Below are positions 41,972 through 50,491 of a stretch of DNA of 64,000 nt, piece by piece. How positions within the stretch are numbered: the stretch's first letter is position 1; each line of letters opens with the position of its first letter. Source of the DNA: Lujinxingia sediminis (GTDB taxonomy: Bacteria > Myxococcota_A > Bradymonadia > Bradymonadales > Bradymonadaceae); NCBI RefSeq assembly GCF_004005565.1, contig NZ_SADD01000019.1, positions 30,507-94,506 of the forward strand. Direction: 5' to 3'. The notes below the pieces were generated by a model. That model saw only the letters and a program-made list of their open reading frames with translations. It was not told the origin of the DNA and did not search any database. A program made the translations under genes and the position numbers.

Positions 41972-43225
41972 TCAGCCAGGCTCAGCACCGCCGAGGAGCT
42001 GCACGAGCTCCTCGCGCGAGCTCAACCCTAACTTGCTGTAGATCGCACGCAGCTGGTTGGCCACGGTTCGCGGCGAGGTCTTTCGGCGCGTCGCGATGGC
42101 CTCATTGCTGAGGCCTTCGTAGACCTGGCGGGCCACATCGCGCTCGGCCTCGCTGAGTTGCACGGGCAGGTTGCAGGGCTGCTCCGCGAGCGCAAGAAGC
42201 GCGGCATCATCCACCGACACCGGGCTCTGGGCCTCAAAAACCGAGCTGACCAGACGAATCAACCCGGCGCGGCCCTCGACGTTGAGTTTGAGCATGGCCG
42301 AGCGCAGCTGGGAGCGCACCGTCGAGGGCGAAAGCCCCAGCTCATAGGCCACCAGCTTGGTGTGATGGCCGCGCCCCACCAGATAGGCGACCTGTCGCTC
42401 TCGCTCGCTCAGACGCACAGTGCTGCGCACATCGACGGCGTTCTCCCGCAGAACCGTGTACGTGCGGCCGTCGCTGTCGACCATATCCAGCAACGACCAG
42501 CGTCCGGCCACCAGCCCCTGCCACAACTTCATCGCATCCATCGGGCGATGCTCGGCCAGCGTGTCAGCATGACGGCGCGCGGCGATCATGGCCCGAATCG
42601 TCTCTCGCCGCGCAGAAGGCTTCAGCGCGTTGTCGCGAACATCAAGACGATCGGTACGAGGATCGTAGACGACAGCGGCGCTCTCGAGATCCGCCCGATC
42701 CAGCCGACGGCGTAACCTCGCTCCGGCGGCGATATGCGCGGCGACATGCTCCCAGAGGGCGCGACGCGCCGGCTCCACGCCGGCCACCTCATCGCGCATC
42801 ACGCTGAACATCCACCCCCGGCAGCGCGACTCATCGACCCGCAGCATCTCAAAGTCAATCACGTCACGCTCATGGGCCAGCTGCTGCATGTCCGAGTCGT
42901 CTCGCAGATCATCTAAGGCCGGATGCTCCTGCGCGATCTCCGAGAGACTTCGGTAGCAATAGGGTTTCTCGTAGGCCAGGCGCGCCCGTGTCGGGTCGAG
43001 GTTTTGAAGTAAGGCTCGAAACATCGCCTCGTCACCCTCGCGACCTCCGCGGGTGATGAACTCCTCGGGCATCACCCGCCCCTCTTCCACCCGCCAGCGA
43101 AACCCCACCAGCCCTCGCCCCCGATCGAGCCCGGGGCCCATCATCCCCAGAAGCTCGTGCAACCATCCATGATCATCGCCATCAAGGCGGTAGGCGGCGT
43201 GGGCAATCTGCACAACATGGCTCAA
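41972..43225 (-). CDS. Transcriptional regulator with two tandem LuxR-type HTH domains, 417 aa
   Basis: Residues ~272-330 hold one LuxR-type HTH (LSERERQVAYLVGRGHHTKL, then GLSPSTVRSQLRSAMLKL). Residues ~357-412 hold a second (LSEAERDVARQVYEGLSNEA, then TSPRTVANQLRAIYSKLG). The N-terminal ~265 residues are an unrecognised sensor-like region with no receiver domain. Two HTH domains in one chain suggest binding to paired or spaced half-sites without dimerisation, which is inference. It ends 19 bases from the convergent DUF808 gene. Confidence 0.85.
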   Translation of the reverse strand: MSHVVQIAHAAYRLDGDDHGWLHELLGMMGPGLDRGRGLVGFRWRVEEGRVMPEEFITRGGREGDEAMFRALLQNLDPTRARLAYEKPYCYRSLSEIAQEHPALDDLRDDSDMQQLAHERDVIDFEMLRVDESRCRGWMFSVMRDEVAGVEPARRALWEHVAAHIAAGARLRRRLDRADLESAAVVYDPRTDRLDVRDNALKPSARRETIRAMIAARRHADTLAEHRPMDAMKLWQGLVAGRWSLLDMVDSDGRTYTVLRENAVDVRSTVRLSERERQVAYLVGRGHHTKLVAYELGLSPSTVRSQLRSAMLKLNVEGRAGLIRLVSSVFEAQSPVSVDDAALLALAEQPCNLPVQLSEAERDVARQVYEGLSNEAIATRRKTSPRTVANQLRAIYSKLGLSSREELVQLLGGAEPG

Positions 43226-43645
43226 AACTCTCCTCGCACGTCATATCCGGTCACAGGGCATTGGGCATCGCATTCTGCCCCAGCTCACGCCATGCGTCGT
43301 GTCTGAATTCATCGTGACCTCCCCTCCCGACACATCGACGTAAGCCCGCCGCGGCATCGCAAACCCACCCCTTCACGCGCTGCGCAGCCGGGGATCAACG
43401 GTGCCGCTCTCAACGCAGGGGCCAGCGTCTGGGCCGCGCCGTGACTGCCTGAGCCCGCATTCTCCTTCTGGCTGCTCCCCGCGCTCATTCACCCCCCAAA
43501 AACCGGCGTCGTGCTCTTCCCCTCGGAGGTCTTCCCCGCCCGCGATGTGGACGAATTAACTATTGTCGCCTCTCACTTGTAACAATATGTCTCCCCACCT
43601 CGTTTTTTTCGTAATGACAATCCACGTCTCGTGAGCGACATGACC
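43226..43645. other. Intergenic region upstream of the duplicated Cys-rich lipoprotein pair
   Basis: It lies between divergent genes and therefore holds promoters for both. No gene, clear operator or strong hairpin was seen. The AT-richer stretch near 43556-43615 is the likeliest promoter for the lipoprotein gene. Confidence 0.4.
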
Positions 43646-44779
43646 ATGCACACGCTTCCCCGCCATACCCTCGCTCTCCTCCTGATGATGATGCTCGCCG
43701 CACCCCTGGCCTGCTCCTCCGACGATGGCGACACCACCACTCCCGACACCGGGGCGGTCGACACCGACGCCGACGACACCCCCGACGCCGACGACACTCC
43801 CGACGCCGACACCACCCCCGACGCCGACACCACCCCCGACGCCGACTCCACTCCCGACGCCGACGACACCCCGAGCTGCCCGCAGAACGGTTTTGACGCC
43901 CTCACCCTGGAGGACGCCACCGTCACCTTCGGCCCCTCGCTCCTGGCGTCCTTTCTGGGGGAAGCCGATAGCGAGGGCAAATCCCGTGGCCTGACCATCC
44001 GTTGGAACTTTGGCTACGAGGCCAGCAGCGACGTGGCCGACTACAACCCCTACGTGCTGACCCCCTTTATCAGCGGCCGCGCCAACGCCATCGTCGTGGT
44101 CGGCTACACCGGCTGCACCCCCGGCGTACTCCCCTCGATCAACAGCTGCGAGGTCTCGTATTTCAATCAGTCGGGCAACCTCACCCTCAGCGCCCTGGGC
44201 ACGCTCACTGGCGAGCGCCTCACCGGCGAGCTCTCCGACCTGGTGATGGATGTGCCGGACTCCGAGGGTGAGACGAGCTGGTGCATCGACGCCTTCGACT
44301 TCGATCTTGGCGTCATCTCCAACGTGCCCGCCCCTGGCGAGTGCCGTGCCGACGCGGACTGCAACGGCAGCGCCTGCTTTGATCCGGAGGAGGCCCGGCG
44401 TCTTGCGATGTGCCCGCCGCAGAGCTGTAACTCCGAGCTGACCTTCTGCCTGAACGATGAGTCCTGCGGCGCCGGCGGCGTCTGCCAGCGCGCGCCGATG
44501 CACGAATGCGCCTGCAGCGCGGACTTGCCCATCTGCCAGCCCCGCTGCGTTGAAGACATGGACTGCGAAGCCGGCGAAGCCTGCGGCGACGATGGCCACT
44601 GCGGCCCGATCCCCTGCCAGGGCCTCGGCGCCAACCCCGACTGCCCCGCCCATTTCGCCTGCACCATCGACAACATCTGCGAGCGCACCACCTGCATGAT
44701 CGATGTCGATTGTGAGGGCGGACGCTGCGTCGAAGGCCGCTGCTACGAGGGCTTTGGCGCCTGCGCCTCCCAGTTCTGA
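43646..44779 (+). CDS. Cys-rich lipoprotein with DADDTPDAD linker, copy 1, 377 aa
   Basis: The start is taken at ATG 43646 (MHTLPRHTLA); an in-frame ATG lies five codons upstream. The lipobox LAAPLAC precedes a linker of (T/D)TPDAD repeats encoded by a near-18-bp DNA repeat. Then comes a ~150-residue beta-rich domain (GNLTLSALGTLTGERLTGEL, then SWCIDAFDFDL) and a C-terminal string of Cys modules (CRADADCNGSAC, CVEDMDCEAGEAC, CMIDVDCEGGRC). It is a tandem paralogue of the next gene and is likely displayed on the outer membrane. Function is unknown. Confidence 0.75.
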   Translation: MHTLPRHTLALLLMMMLAAPLACSSDDGDTTTPDTGAVDTDADDTPDADDTPDADTTPDADTTPDADSTPDADDTPSCPQNGFDALTLEDATVTFGPSLLASFLGEADSEGKSRGLTIRWNFGYEASSDVADYNPYVLTPFISGRANAIVVVGYTGCTPGVLPSINSCEVSYFNQSGNLTLSALGTLTGERLTGELSDLVMDVPDSEGETSWCIDAFDFDLGVISNVPAPGECRADADCNGSACFDPEEARRLAMCPPQSCNSELTFCLNDESCGAGGVCQRAPMHECACSADLPICQPRCVEDMDCEAGEACGDDGHCGPIPCQGLGANPDCPAHFACTIDNICERTTCMIDVDCEGGRCVEGRCYEGFGACASQF

Positions 44780-44803
44780 TCCTCGCTTCTCAACACCGAA
44801 AAG

Positions 44804-44834
44804 CCCGGCTGCCGCCCACGCAGCCGGGTCTTTT
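44804..44834 (+). terminator. Intrinsic terminator between the paralogous lipoprotein genes
   Basis: CCCGGCTGC pairs with GCAGCCGGG around seven bases and is followed by TCTTTT. It indicates that the two paralogues are separate transcription units. Confidence 0.8.
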
Positions 44835-44941
44835 GATCGACGCCTACCCTTCGCCCCCCTGCGCTTGAAGCAGGTGGATGAAGGTCTGCGTGTCGTCATC
44901 ACGCCGCACCCGCTCAAACCCACATCACACAGGTTCCAACC

Positions 44942-46114
44942 ATGCACATGTTCACTCGCCAGACCCTCGGCCTCCTCCTGCTGCTGATGCTCGCCAGCCC
45001 CCTGGCCTGCTCCTCCGACGATGGTGACACCGACACCTCGCCAGACACCGGAGTGGTTGACACGGACACGGGCTCCACCCCCGACGCCGACACCACCCCC
45101 GACGCCGACACCACTCCCGACGCCGACACCACCCCCGACGCCGACACCACCCCCGACGCCGACACCACTCCCGACGCCGACACCACTCCCGAGGTCGGGG
45201 ATGACGACCCCGTGCCCGGCTGCGACTTAAGCGGCTTTGGCCCTCGCACCCTTGAGTTTGCGCGCTACGACCACAACGGCATCAACGCCATCTTCCGCGG
45301 CGAGCCCGACGAGAACGGCGAAACCCGCGGCCTGGTCATCTACTGGCCCCAGGGCAGCAGCACCGATCTGGCCGACTACGACCCCTTCGTGATGAGCACC
45401 CCCGAGCAGGACGTGCCGACCAACGCCTTTGTGAACGGATGGACCGGCTGCGCCCCCGACGCCAACCCCACCCCCTACACCTGCGAGAACTACTTCTACA
45501 CCGCCGCTGGCGAGATGACGCTCAGCGCGATCGGCACCCGCGCCGGGGCTTCGGTCACCGGCCGAATCAGCGACCTGGTGCTGCACCTGCTCGACTCCGA
45601 TGGCGAGACCCAATGGTGTCTCAACGGCTTTGACTTCGACCTGACCCTGCCCGCCACCACCTACGATCTGGGCATGTGCAACAGTCAGGAAGACTGCTTC
45701 GCGCTTGAGAGCAGCACCTGCCTGACGCCCGTCCAGCATGAGCGCTACACCTACTGCGCGCCCCGCACCTGCGTGCCCGCCGGTCAGATGAGGGGCTGCG
45801 GCGACGACACCGAATGCGGCACCAACGAGGTCTGCCGCCGCGCCGAAACGACCCGCTGCGCCTGCGACGGCATTGGCCGCTACTGCCTGCCCCGCTGCAC
45901 CGACGACAGCAGCTGCGCCGAGGCCGAGTTCTGCGCCGCAGACGGCCACTGCAAAGCGATCGCCTGCGAGAATGGCGACTGCCCCGACAACTTCTCCTGC
46001 TCGGCGGAGAACACCTGCCTGCGCACCTCCTGCACCACCGACGCCGAATGCGCCCAGGGTGGCGCCTGCGTCGAGGGCAAATGCCACGCCGAGATGGGGT
46101 ACTGCATCGATTGA
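44942..46114 (+). CDS. Cys-rich lipoprotein with TPDADT-repeat linker, copy 2, 390 aa
   Basis: This is a paralogue of the preceding gene with the same order: lipobox LASPLAC, SSDDGDT, linker, beta-rich domain (GEMTLSAIGTRAGASVTGRI, then QWCLNGFDFDL) and Cys modules ending CTTDAECAQGGACVEGKC. The linker has six nearly perfect TPDADT units, encoded by an 18-bp tandem repeat at about 45075-45190 that can change length in frame. Its own leader and a strong terminator show an independent unit. Function is unknown; surface display is inferred. Confidence 0.75.
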   Translation: MHMFTRQTLGLLLLLMLASPLACSSDDGDTDTSPDTGVVDTDTGSTPDADTTPDADTTPDADTTPDADTTPDADTTPDADTTPEVGDDDPVPGCDLSGFGPRTLEFARYDHNGINAIFRGEPDENGETRGLVIYWPQGSSTDLADYDPFVMSTPEQDVPTNAFVNGWTGCAPDANPTPYTCENYFYTAAGEMTLSAIGTRAGASVTGRISDLVLHLLDSDGETQWCLNGFDFDLTLPATTYDLGMCNSQEDCFALESSTCLTPVQHERYTYCAPRTCVPAGQMRGCGDDTECGTNEVCRRAETTRCACDGIGRYCLPRCTDDSSCAEAEFCAADGHCKAIACENGDCPDNFSCSAENTCLRTSCTTDAECAQGGACVEGKCHAEMGYCID

Positions 46115-46134
46115 GCGTGGTGCCACATCGCAAC

Positions 46135-46162
46135 AAAAAAGGGCCCCGCGGGGCCCTTTTTT
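46135..46162. terminator. Perfect bidirectional terminator between convergent genes
   Basis: GGGCCCC and GGGGCCC form the hairpin core around GC, flanked by A6 and T6, a perfect 28-bp palindrome. It serves the Cys-rich lipoprotein gene and the convergent RCC1 lipoprotein gene. Confidence 0.92.
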
Positions 46163-46204
46163 GTGTTTTATGCGCGGCGCTCCTGGCAAGGCCGGCGCTC
46201 GAAC

Positions 46205-48160
46205 TCAATAGTCTTCGAACTCCACCGCCGCCGGCACAGCGCCGGCGCCCGGCGCCTGACCCCAGCAGAAGATCTCCAGATCTTCGGTCCACCCGCAGGT
46301 CACCCCGTCGCCGGCGTCGATCTGCACAAAACGCTGCGCGAAGCTCGCGGCCTGAGGGCTGGACTGGTCGTCGCTGAGCGCGCGTCCGAGACGGCCGTCT
46401 TCAAACGCCCCCCAGCAGAGCGCCTGGCCGGCGAAGAGGCCGCAGGCGTGATCGCGCCCCACAGTCAGTGCGGAGAGCCCGCTTCCCACGGGAAGCGCAA
46501 GCGTGCGCGGCACGTTGACGTCGGCGGTGGCGTTGTTGCCGATCTGACCGCGCTCGCCAGCCCCCCAGCATACCGGCAGCCCCGAGGGGCTTAAGCCGCA
46601 GCTGAAGTCCTCGCCGGCCTCCAGATACGCGAAGGTGTAGCCGCCGCTGATGAACGCGGGCACCTCGCTCGGAGTGGCGGTGGTGGTGCCGTCGCCGAGC
46701 TGGCCGCGGTCGTTGGCTCCCCAGCAGTAGGCAAAATCATCGCTGGTCACCCCGCAGCTGTGGCGGCTTCCCGCGGCAACGAGCACAAAATCATGGCCGC
46801 CGCCAACCTTGCGGGGGATATTCGCCGACGCGCCAGAATGTCCGGCCTGACGCTCATCGTTGCGGCCCCAGCAGTAGATATCGCCGGTATCTTCCACCGC
46901 GCAGGTATGCTCCGCGCCGGCCGATACCGCGAGGTAGGTGCGTCCATCCACCCGCTGCGGCGAGAGCTCCGTCGTCAGGCCGGGCCTCCCGACCTGCCCG
47001 TAGTCGTTGCGGCCCCAGCAGTAGAGCTCGCCGGCCGCGTTGACCAGACAGCCATGCCCGCCGCCCAGGCTCACGTCGCGCAACCCCGGGCCGTAGCCCA
47101 AGCGCACCGGTGCCAGGCGCTCATTCAGATCCCCCACCCCGAGCTGGCCCTGGCTGTTTTGGCCAAAGCAATAAAGCTGCTCCCCCGAGATCACGCATCC
47201 GGCCTCCTCTCCAGCGAACACCTCCTGCACCGAGAAGATCACCTCGATCTCCACCTCATCGACGATGTCGCCCACCGACGCGGAGATCATCGCCCTGCCC
47301 GGCGCCACGCCCGTGACCACGCCACCGTCAACGGTGGCCACCGAGGTGTCCGACGACGCCCAGCTCAGCTGAACCCAGGGCATCGGATCCCCCTCCTCGT
47401 CGAGCGCCATCGCATCCAGCTCAAAACTGCCCAGCGGGTAGATCGCCGGGGCGTTGCGCGGGCTTATCGCCACCGCGTCCACCGGGGCCTCCACAATCTC
47501 CAGCGTGGCGCGCCCCTCCACGCCCTCGATGGTCGCGACCACCTCGACTGTCCCCACGCTCAGCGCGCGGGCGATGCCGCGGGTGTCGATCGAGGCCACC
47601 CCCATGTCGGTGGTCGTCCAGGTGGGCTGACCGGCATCGTCGATCACCACGTCGCCGGCGTCGCGCGCCACCGCCACATACTCCACCGCCTCGCCAAGGC
47701 GCAGCGTGTAGTTGGCTGGCACCACATCCACGCTCGCCACCGGCGCCGAGACCACCCGCGCCGGCCACTCCTTCTGCACCTCGCCAGCCCGCGCGGTCAG
47801 CGTCACCACCCCCGGCGCGCGCCCCACCGCAATACCCGCCGACGAGATCTCCATCACCGCCGGATCGCTGCTCTCGAAGCTCACCCGCACATCCAGCTCC
47901 TCGCCGGCCGCATTCACCGCCTGCGCCTCGGGCCGAAGGATGGTGTCGAGCTGCACCACAAAAGTCTCGGTGGGAAAGAGAATATCGGCCACCACCCGGT
48001 CGGGCCGCGCGTCGACGTCACCCTCCCCCCCGGCATCCCCCTCCACATCGGGGCTACCCGTATCGAGGGTTGTTGGGGGCGGCGAGTCGGACTGGCCGCA
48101 GCCGGCGGCCAGGAGGAGGGTGAGCAGGAGGGTGGGGAGGGGGCGTTGGGGGAGGGTCAT
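46205..48160 (-). CDS. Lipoprotein with Ig-like (BIG2) domains and RCC1-type repeats, 651 aa
   Basis: The signal ends LLLAAGC, followed by an acidic linker. Three ~85-residue bacterial Ig-like domains follow (FESSDPAVMEISSAGIAVG; TTTDMGVASIDTRGIARAL; ASSDTSVATVDGGVVTGVA). The C-terminal ~330 residues contain six or seven RCC1-type propeller repeats, each ending in a CWG/CFG block (YCFGQNSQGQLGVGD, YCWGRNDYGQVGR, YCWGANDRGQLGDG). The Cys in each blade suggests disulfides outside the cytoplasm. It is likely a surface-exposed binding or adhesion protein; no ligand can be proposed. Confidence 0.85.
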   Translation of the reverse strand: MTLPQRPLPTLLLTLLLAAGCGQSDSPPPTTLDTGSPDVEGDAGGEGDVDARPDRVVADILFPTETFVVQLDTILRPEAQAVNAAGEELDVRVSFESSDPAVMEISSAGIAVGRAPGVVTLTARAGEVQKEWPARVVSAPVASVDVVPANYTLRLGEAVEYVAVARDAGDVVIDDAGQPTWTTTDMGVASIDTRGIARALSVGTVEVVATIEGVEGRATLEIVEAPVDAVAISPRNAPAIYPLGSFELDAMALDEEGDPMPWVQLSWASSDTSVATVDGGVVTGVAPGRAMISASVGDIVDEVEIEVIFSVQEVFAGEEAGCVISGEQLYCFGQNSQGQLGVGDLNERLAPVRLGYGPGLRDVSLGGGHGCLVNAAGELYCWGRNDYGQVGRPGLTTELSPQRVDGRTYLAVSAGAEHTCAVEDTGDIYCWGRNDERQAGHSGASANIPRKVGGGHDFVLVAAGSRHSCGVTSDDFAYCWGANDRGQLGDGTTTATPSEVPAFISGGYTFAYLEAGEDFSCGLSPSGLPVCWGAGERGQIGNNATADVNVPRTLALPVGSGLSALTVGRDHACGLFAGQALCWGAFEDGRLGRALSDDQSSPQAASFAQRFVQIDAGDGVTCGWTEDLEIFCWGQAPGAGAVPAAVEFEDY

Positions 48161-48518
48161 CCGGAGCTCGGCGTTACAAAAGGGTCAGCGGGGGGCTTTC
48201 GATCATTCACATGGCATGCCTGGTTATGCCATAAGTGCCAAATGCAGGCATAAATAAATTTCTGACGAAGAACCCATGCGCGCATGCGCCGGAGCACGTC
48301 GCGTTGCTTTTATAAACATTGAACACATTAAATACTCACCGCTAATACACCGTCGCATTCACCCACACGAATGACACGTTGCTACCAGGGTCGCGTTGAT
48401 TTTAACGCCTACTCGACGGTCCATCTCCGATCATCCAGAGTTTTTTCCATGTTTTGGTGCGTGGCCTCACACGCCCTCTATCATGTCATTTTTAATAAAC
48501 CTCAACCCGAGCTAACTC
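48161..48518. other. AT-richer intergenic region between divergent lipoprotein genes
   Basis: No gene was supported. ATGCCTG (48216-48222) and CAGGCAT (48245-48251) form a 7-bp inverted repeat. The AT-rich segment 48320-48350 may hold the promoter for the gene at 48519. Confidence 0.4.
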
Positions 48519-49370
48519 ATGACTCGCCACACCTACGCCCTCCTCTCCCCCCTTCTGCTTTTCGCCATCGGCTGCACCGACCCCAACGCGATCGCCGCCG
48601 AGTGTTCCCCTGGACAACTCCAAGACTGCTCGGAGAACCCGCCTGATTACAAACCCTTAAGCGCCGACGACATCCCGCGTTTATGTGAAGAGGGATGCAC
48701 CCACGTCGCGTTTTTTAATCTCGGAGGCCTGAGCGATGTCACCGAACTGGATAGTTTCCATCATCTGACACGGCTCGGAGAGCTCTTCTATCTGTCCCAG
48801 TATGACCTGAAAATCCTGGATGGGTTTTCCTCGGTGGAGCGCCTGGGTGGGGTTGCTCTCGAAAGCGGCAACGCGCTGGAAGCGTTTCGAGGGTTCGACA
48901 GGCTGGAGCGTATCGATGCTCGTGTGGAGATAAAATCCCATCCCGAGCTTCGGGCGATCACGGCGTTCCAGAATGTTCGAGAGATTGGAGAGCTTGTCGA
49001 ACCGCTGGACGAGCGCCTTCCCACCGAGCAGAGTTTCCGACTTGAAATCAGCAGCGCCCACAAGCTCACCGACCTGAGCGGCTTCTCCAGTCTGGAGGTC
49101 GTCAACTTCTTCGCGCTCCGCCATCTGGGGGCGCTGACGTCGATGGATGATTTCGGAGCGCTGCGGGAGACCAAGACCTTCGTATTGCACGATCTGGCGT
49201 CGCTGGAGTCGATCGAAGGGCTGGCGTCGATGAAGCATATCCATCAGGGCGCGCGTTTTCTGGATCTGCCCAACGTGAAACGCTGCGAGATCGAGGCGTT
49301 TCTGGAGGGATTGGAGACGCCGCCCGTCGATCTGTTGATCGACAATGTGAATGAGGATCCCTGCGACTGA
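48519..49370 (+). CDS. Leucine-rich-repeat-like lipoprotein, 283 aa
   Basis: The signal ends LLLFAIGC. After a short Cys-containing segment the protein has ~22-24-residue leucine-rich repeats of the receptor-L type: LDSFHHLTRLGELFYLSQYD, LDGFSSVERLGGVAL, FRGFDRLERIDARVEI, LSGFSSLEVVNFFAL, IEGLASMKHIHQGARF. Such folds bind proteins or glycans. It is likely an envelope or surface protein. Its promoter lies in an AT-richer gap shared with the divergent RCC1 lipoprotein gene. Confidence 0.75.
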   Translation: MTRHTYALLSPLLLFAIGCTDPNAIAAECSPGQLQDCSENPPDYKPLSADDIPRLCEEGCTHVAFFNLGGLSDVTELDSFHHLTRLGELFYLSQYDLKILDGFSSVERLGGVALESGNALEAFRGFDRLERIDARVEIKSHPELRAITAFQNVREIGELVEPLDERLPTEQSFRLEISSAHKLTDLSGFSSLEVVNFFALRHLGALTSMDDFGALRETKTFVLHDLASLESIEGLASMKHIHQGARFLDLPNVKRCEIEAFLEGLETPPVDLLIDNVNEDPCD

Positions 49371-50058
49371 GCGCCTTTTGGCGCGACGCAGATGGCCGTT
49401 CGGAGCGCGGGCGCGCCGGGGCATCTCGGAGGTTGGGAGATGCGACGGGGCGCCCGCGTTGCTCTGTGGCGTTTCAGGAGGTTCGCGAGCGGAGTGGGTT
49501 GGGGGTCGACAGGGTCGCGCACCCTTCGCGATAGGCTCGGGAGGGCGTCGACGGGGTCAAAAGGTCTTTCGCGATAGGCTCGGGAGGGCGTCGACGGGGT
49601 CAAAAGGTCTTTCGCGATAGGCACAGGTTGGGGGTCGACGGGGTCAAAAGGTCTTTCGCGATAGGCTCGGGAGGGCGTCGACGGGGTCGACTGCTCGTTC
49701 GCGATAGGCAAAGGCCGGGGGTCGAGAAGGGCGCGCGCCTTTCGCGATAGGCTGATGACCCACTTTACGCCCCCTTCGGGGTATGGCGTTGGCGTATTCT
49801 TAGCCCTTCGCGCCCTCGGAGCAGGCTCGTGGTGCGTTTTGCCTCGCCACTCGCCATCTCGGCGCTCGGGCTGCGTCATGTTTCGACACCCTGTCTCGTC
49901 GCCCGGTCTGAGTGCAGATCCACGCGCGGAGCAAACCACCTAAGCCATTGAAATCTTTTGGCATTAACGTCTCGCGCACACATTACGCCTGTGCTTCGAT
50001 GAGCGCGGCCCGGGTGCCGTGCCTGGAGGTTGGGACAGGTCTGTGAGCGGATTCGGTC
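49371..50058. repeat. 43/44-bp tandem array (49527-49760) in a gene-free region
   Basis: TTCGCGATAGGC motifs begin so that CGCG falls at 49527, 49570, 49613, 49657, 49700 and 49743. Between them are GGGAGGGCGTCGACGGGGTC and AAAAGGTC blocks. Spacing is 43, 43, 44, 43 and 43. The flanks (49371-49526 and 49761-50058) contain no supported gene. Confidence 0.85.
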
Positions 50059-50463
50059 ATGAGCAAAAACGATGAGGCGACACGCACGATCCTCCCGGTA
50101 GCGCGGGAGGAACTCAGGGTGGAGGTGCGCGAGGTGGAGGGGCCGGGCGTGCGCATCAAAAAGCGCGTTCACGAGCGTGAGGAAGCGGTCGAGGTGCCCC
50201 TGGAGGCCACCGCCCTCGACGTGAAGCGCGTGCCGGTGGGCCGGGTGGTCGAAGCGCGCGAAGGCGCGCGCCGGGAGGGGGAGACGACCATCATCCCGGT
50301 CTACGAGGAGGTCGCCGTCGTCGAGAGGCGCCTCGTGCTCAAAGAGGAGCTTCATATCACGCGCCGTCACTCGACGCGTGTCCACCGCCAGGAGGTCACC
50401 CTCCGCGAGGAAGAGGCGATCATCGAGCATACAAGCCCCCCGAAGCATCGGGAGTCATCCTGA
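50059..50463 (+). CDS. DUF2382 (YsnF/AvaK-type) domain protein, 134 aa
   Basis: A single DUF2382 unit fills the protein: EELRVEVREVEGPGVRIKKR, then TTIIPVYEEVAVVERRLVLK and ELHITRRHSTRVHRQEVTLR. The family is associated with general stress and is often found next to or fused with YflT/PRC-type domains. It is soluble, highly charged and cytoplasmic. The next gene, 28 bases away, also carries DUF2382, so the two were probably selected together. The function of the domain itself is not known. Confidence 0.88.
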   Translation: MSKNDEATRTILPVAREELRVEVREVEGPGVRIKKRVHEREEAVEVPLEATALDVKRVPVGRVVEAREGARREGETTIIPVYEEVAVVERRLVLKEELHITRRHSTRVHRQEVTLREEEAIIEHTSPPKHRESS

Positions 50464-50491
50464 GGTCGAATCATCTGCAGACGAGGTAGGT

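Noticed and set aside
42342..42524. Small open frame inside the tandem-LuxR gene
   Set aside because: It lies in an alternative frame of a well-supported gene without its own start signals.
46760..48253. A ~500-codon plus-strand frame over the RCC1 lipoprotein gene
   Set aside because: The minus-strand gene has a signal peptide, Ig-like and RCC1 repeats. The opposite frame is Arg/His/Pro-rich with no structure.
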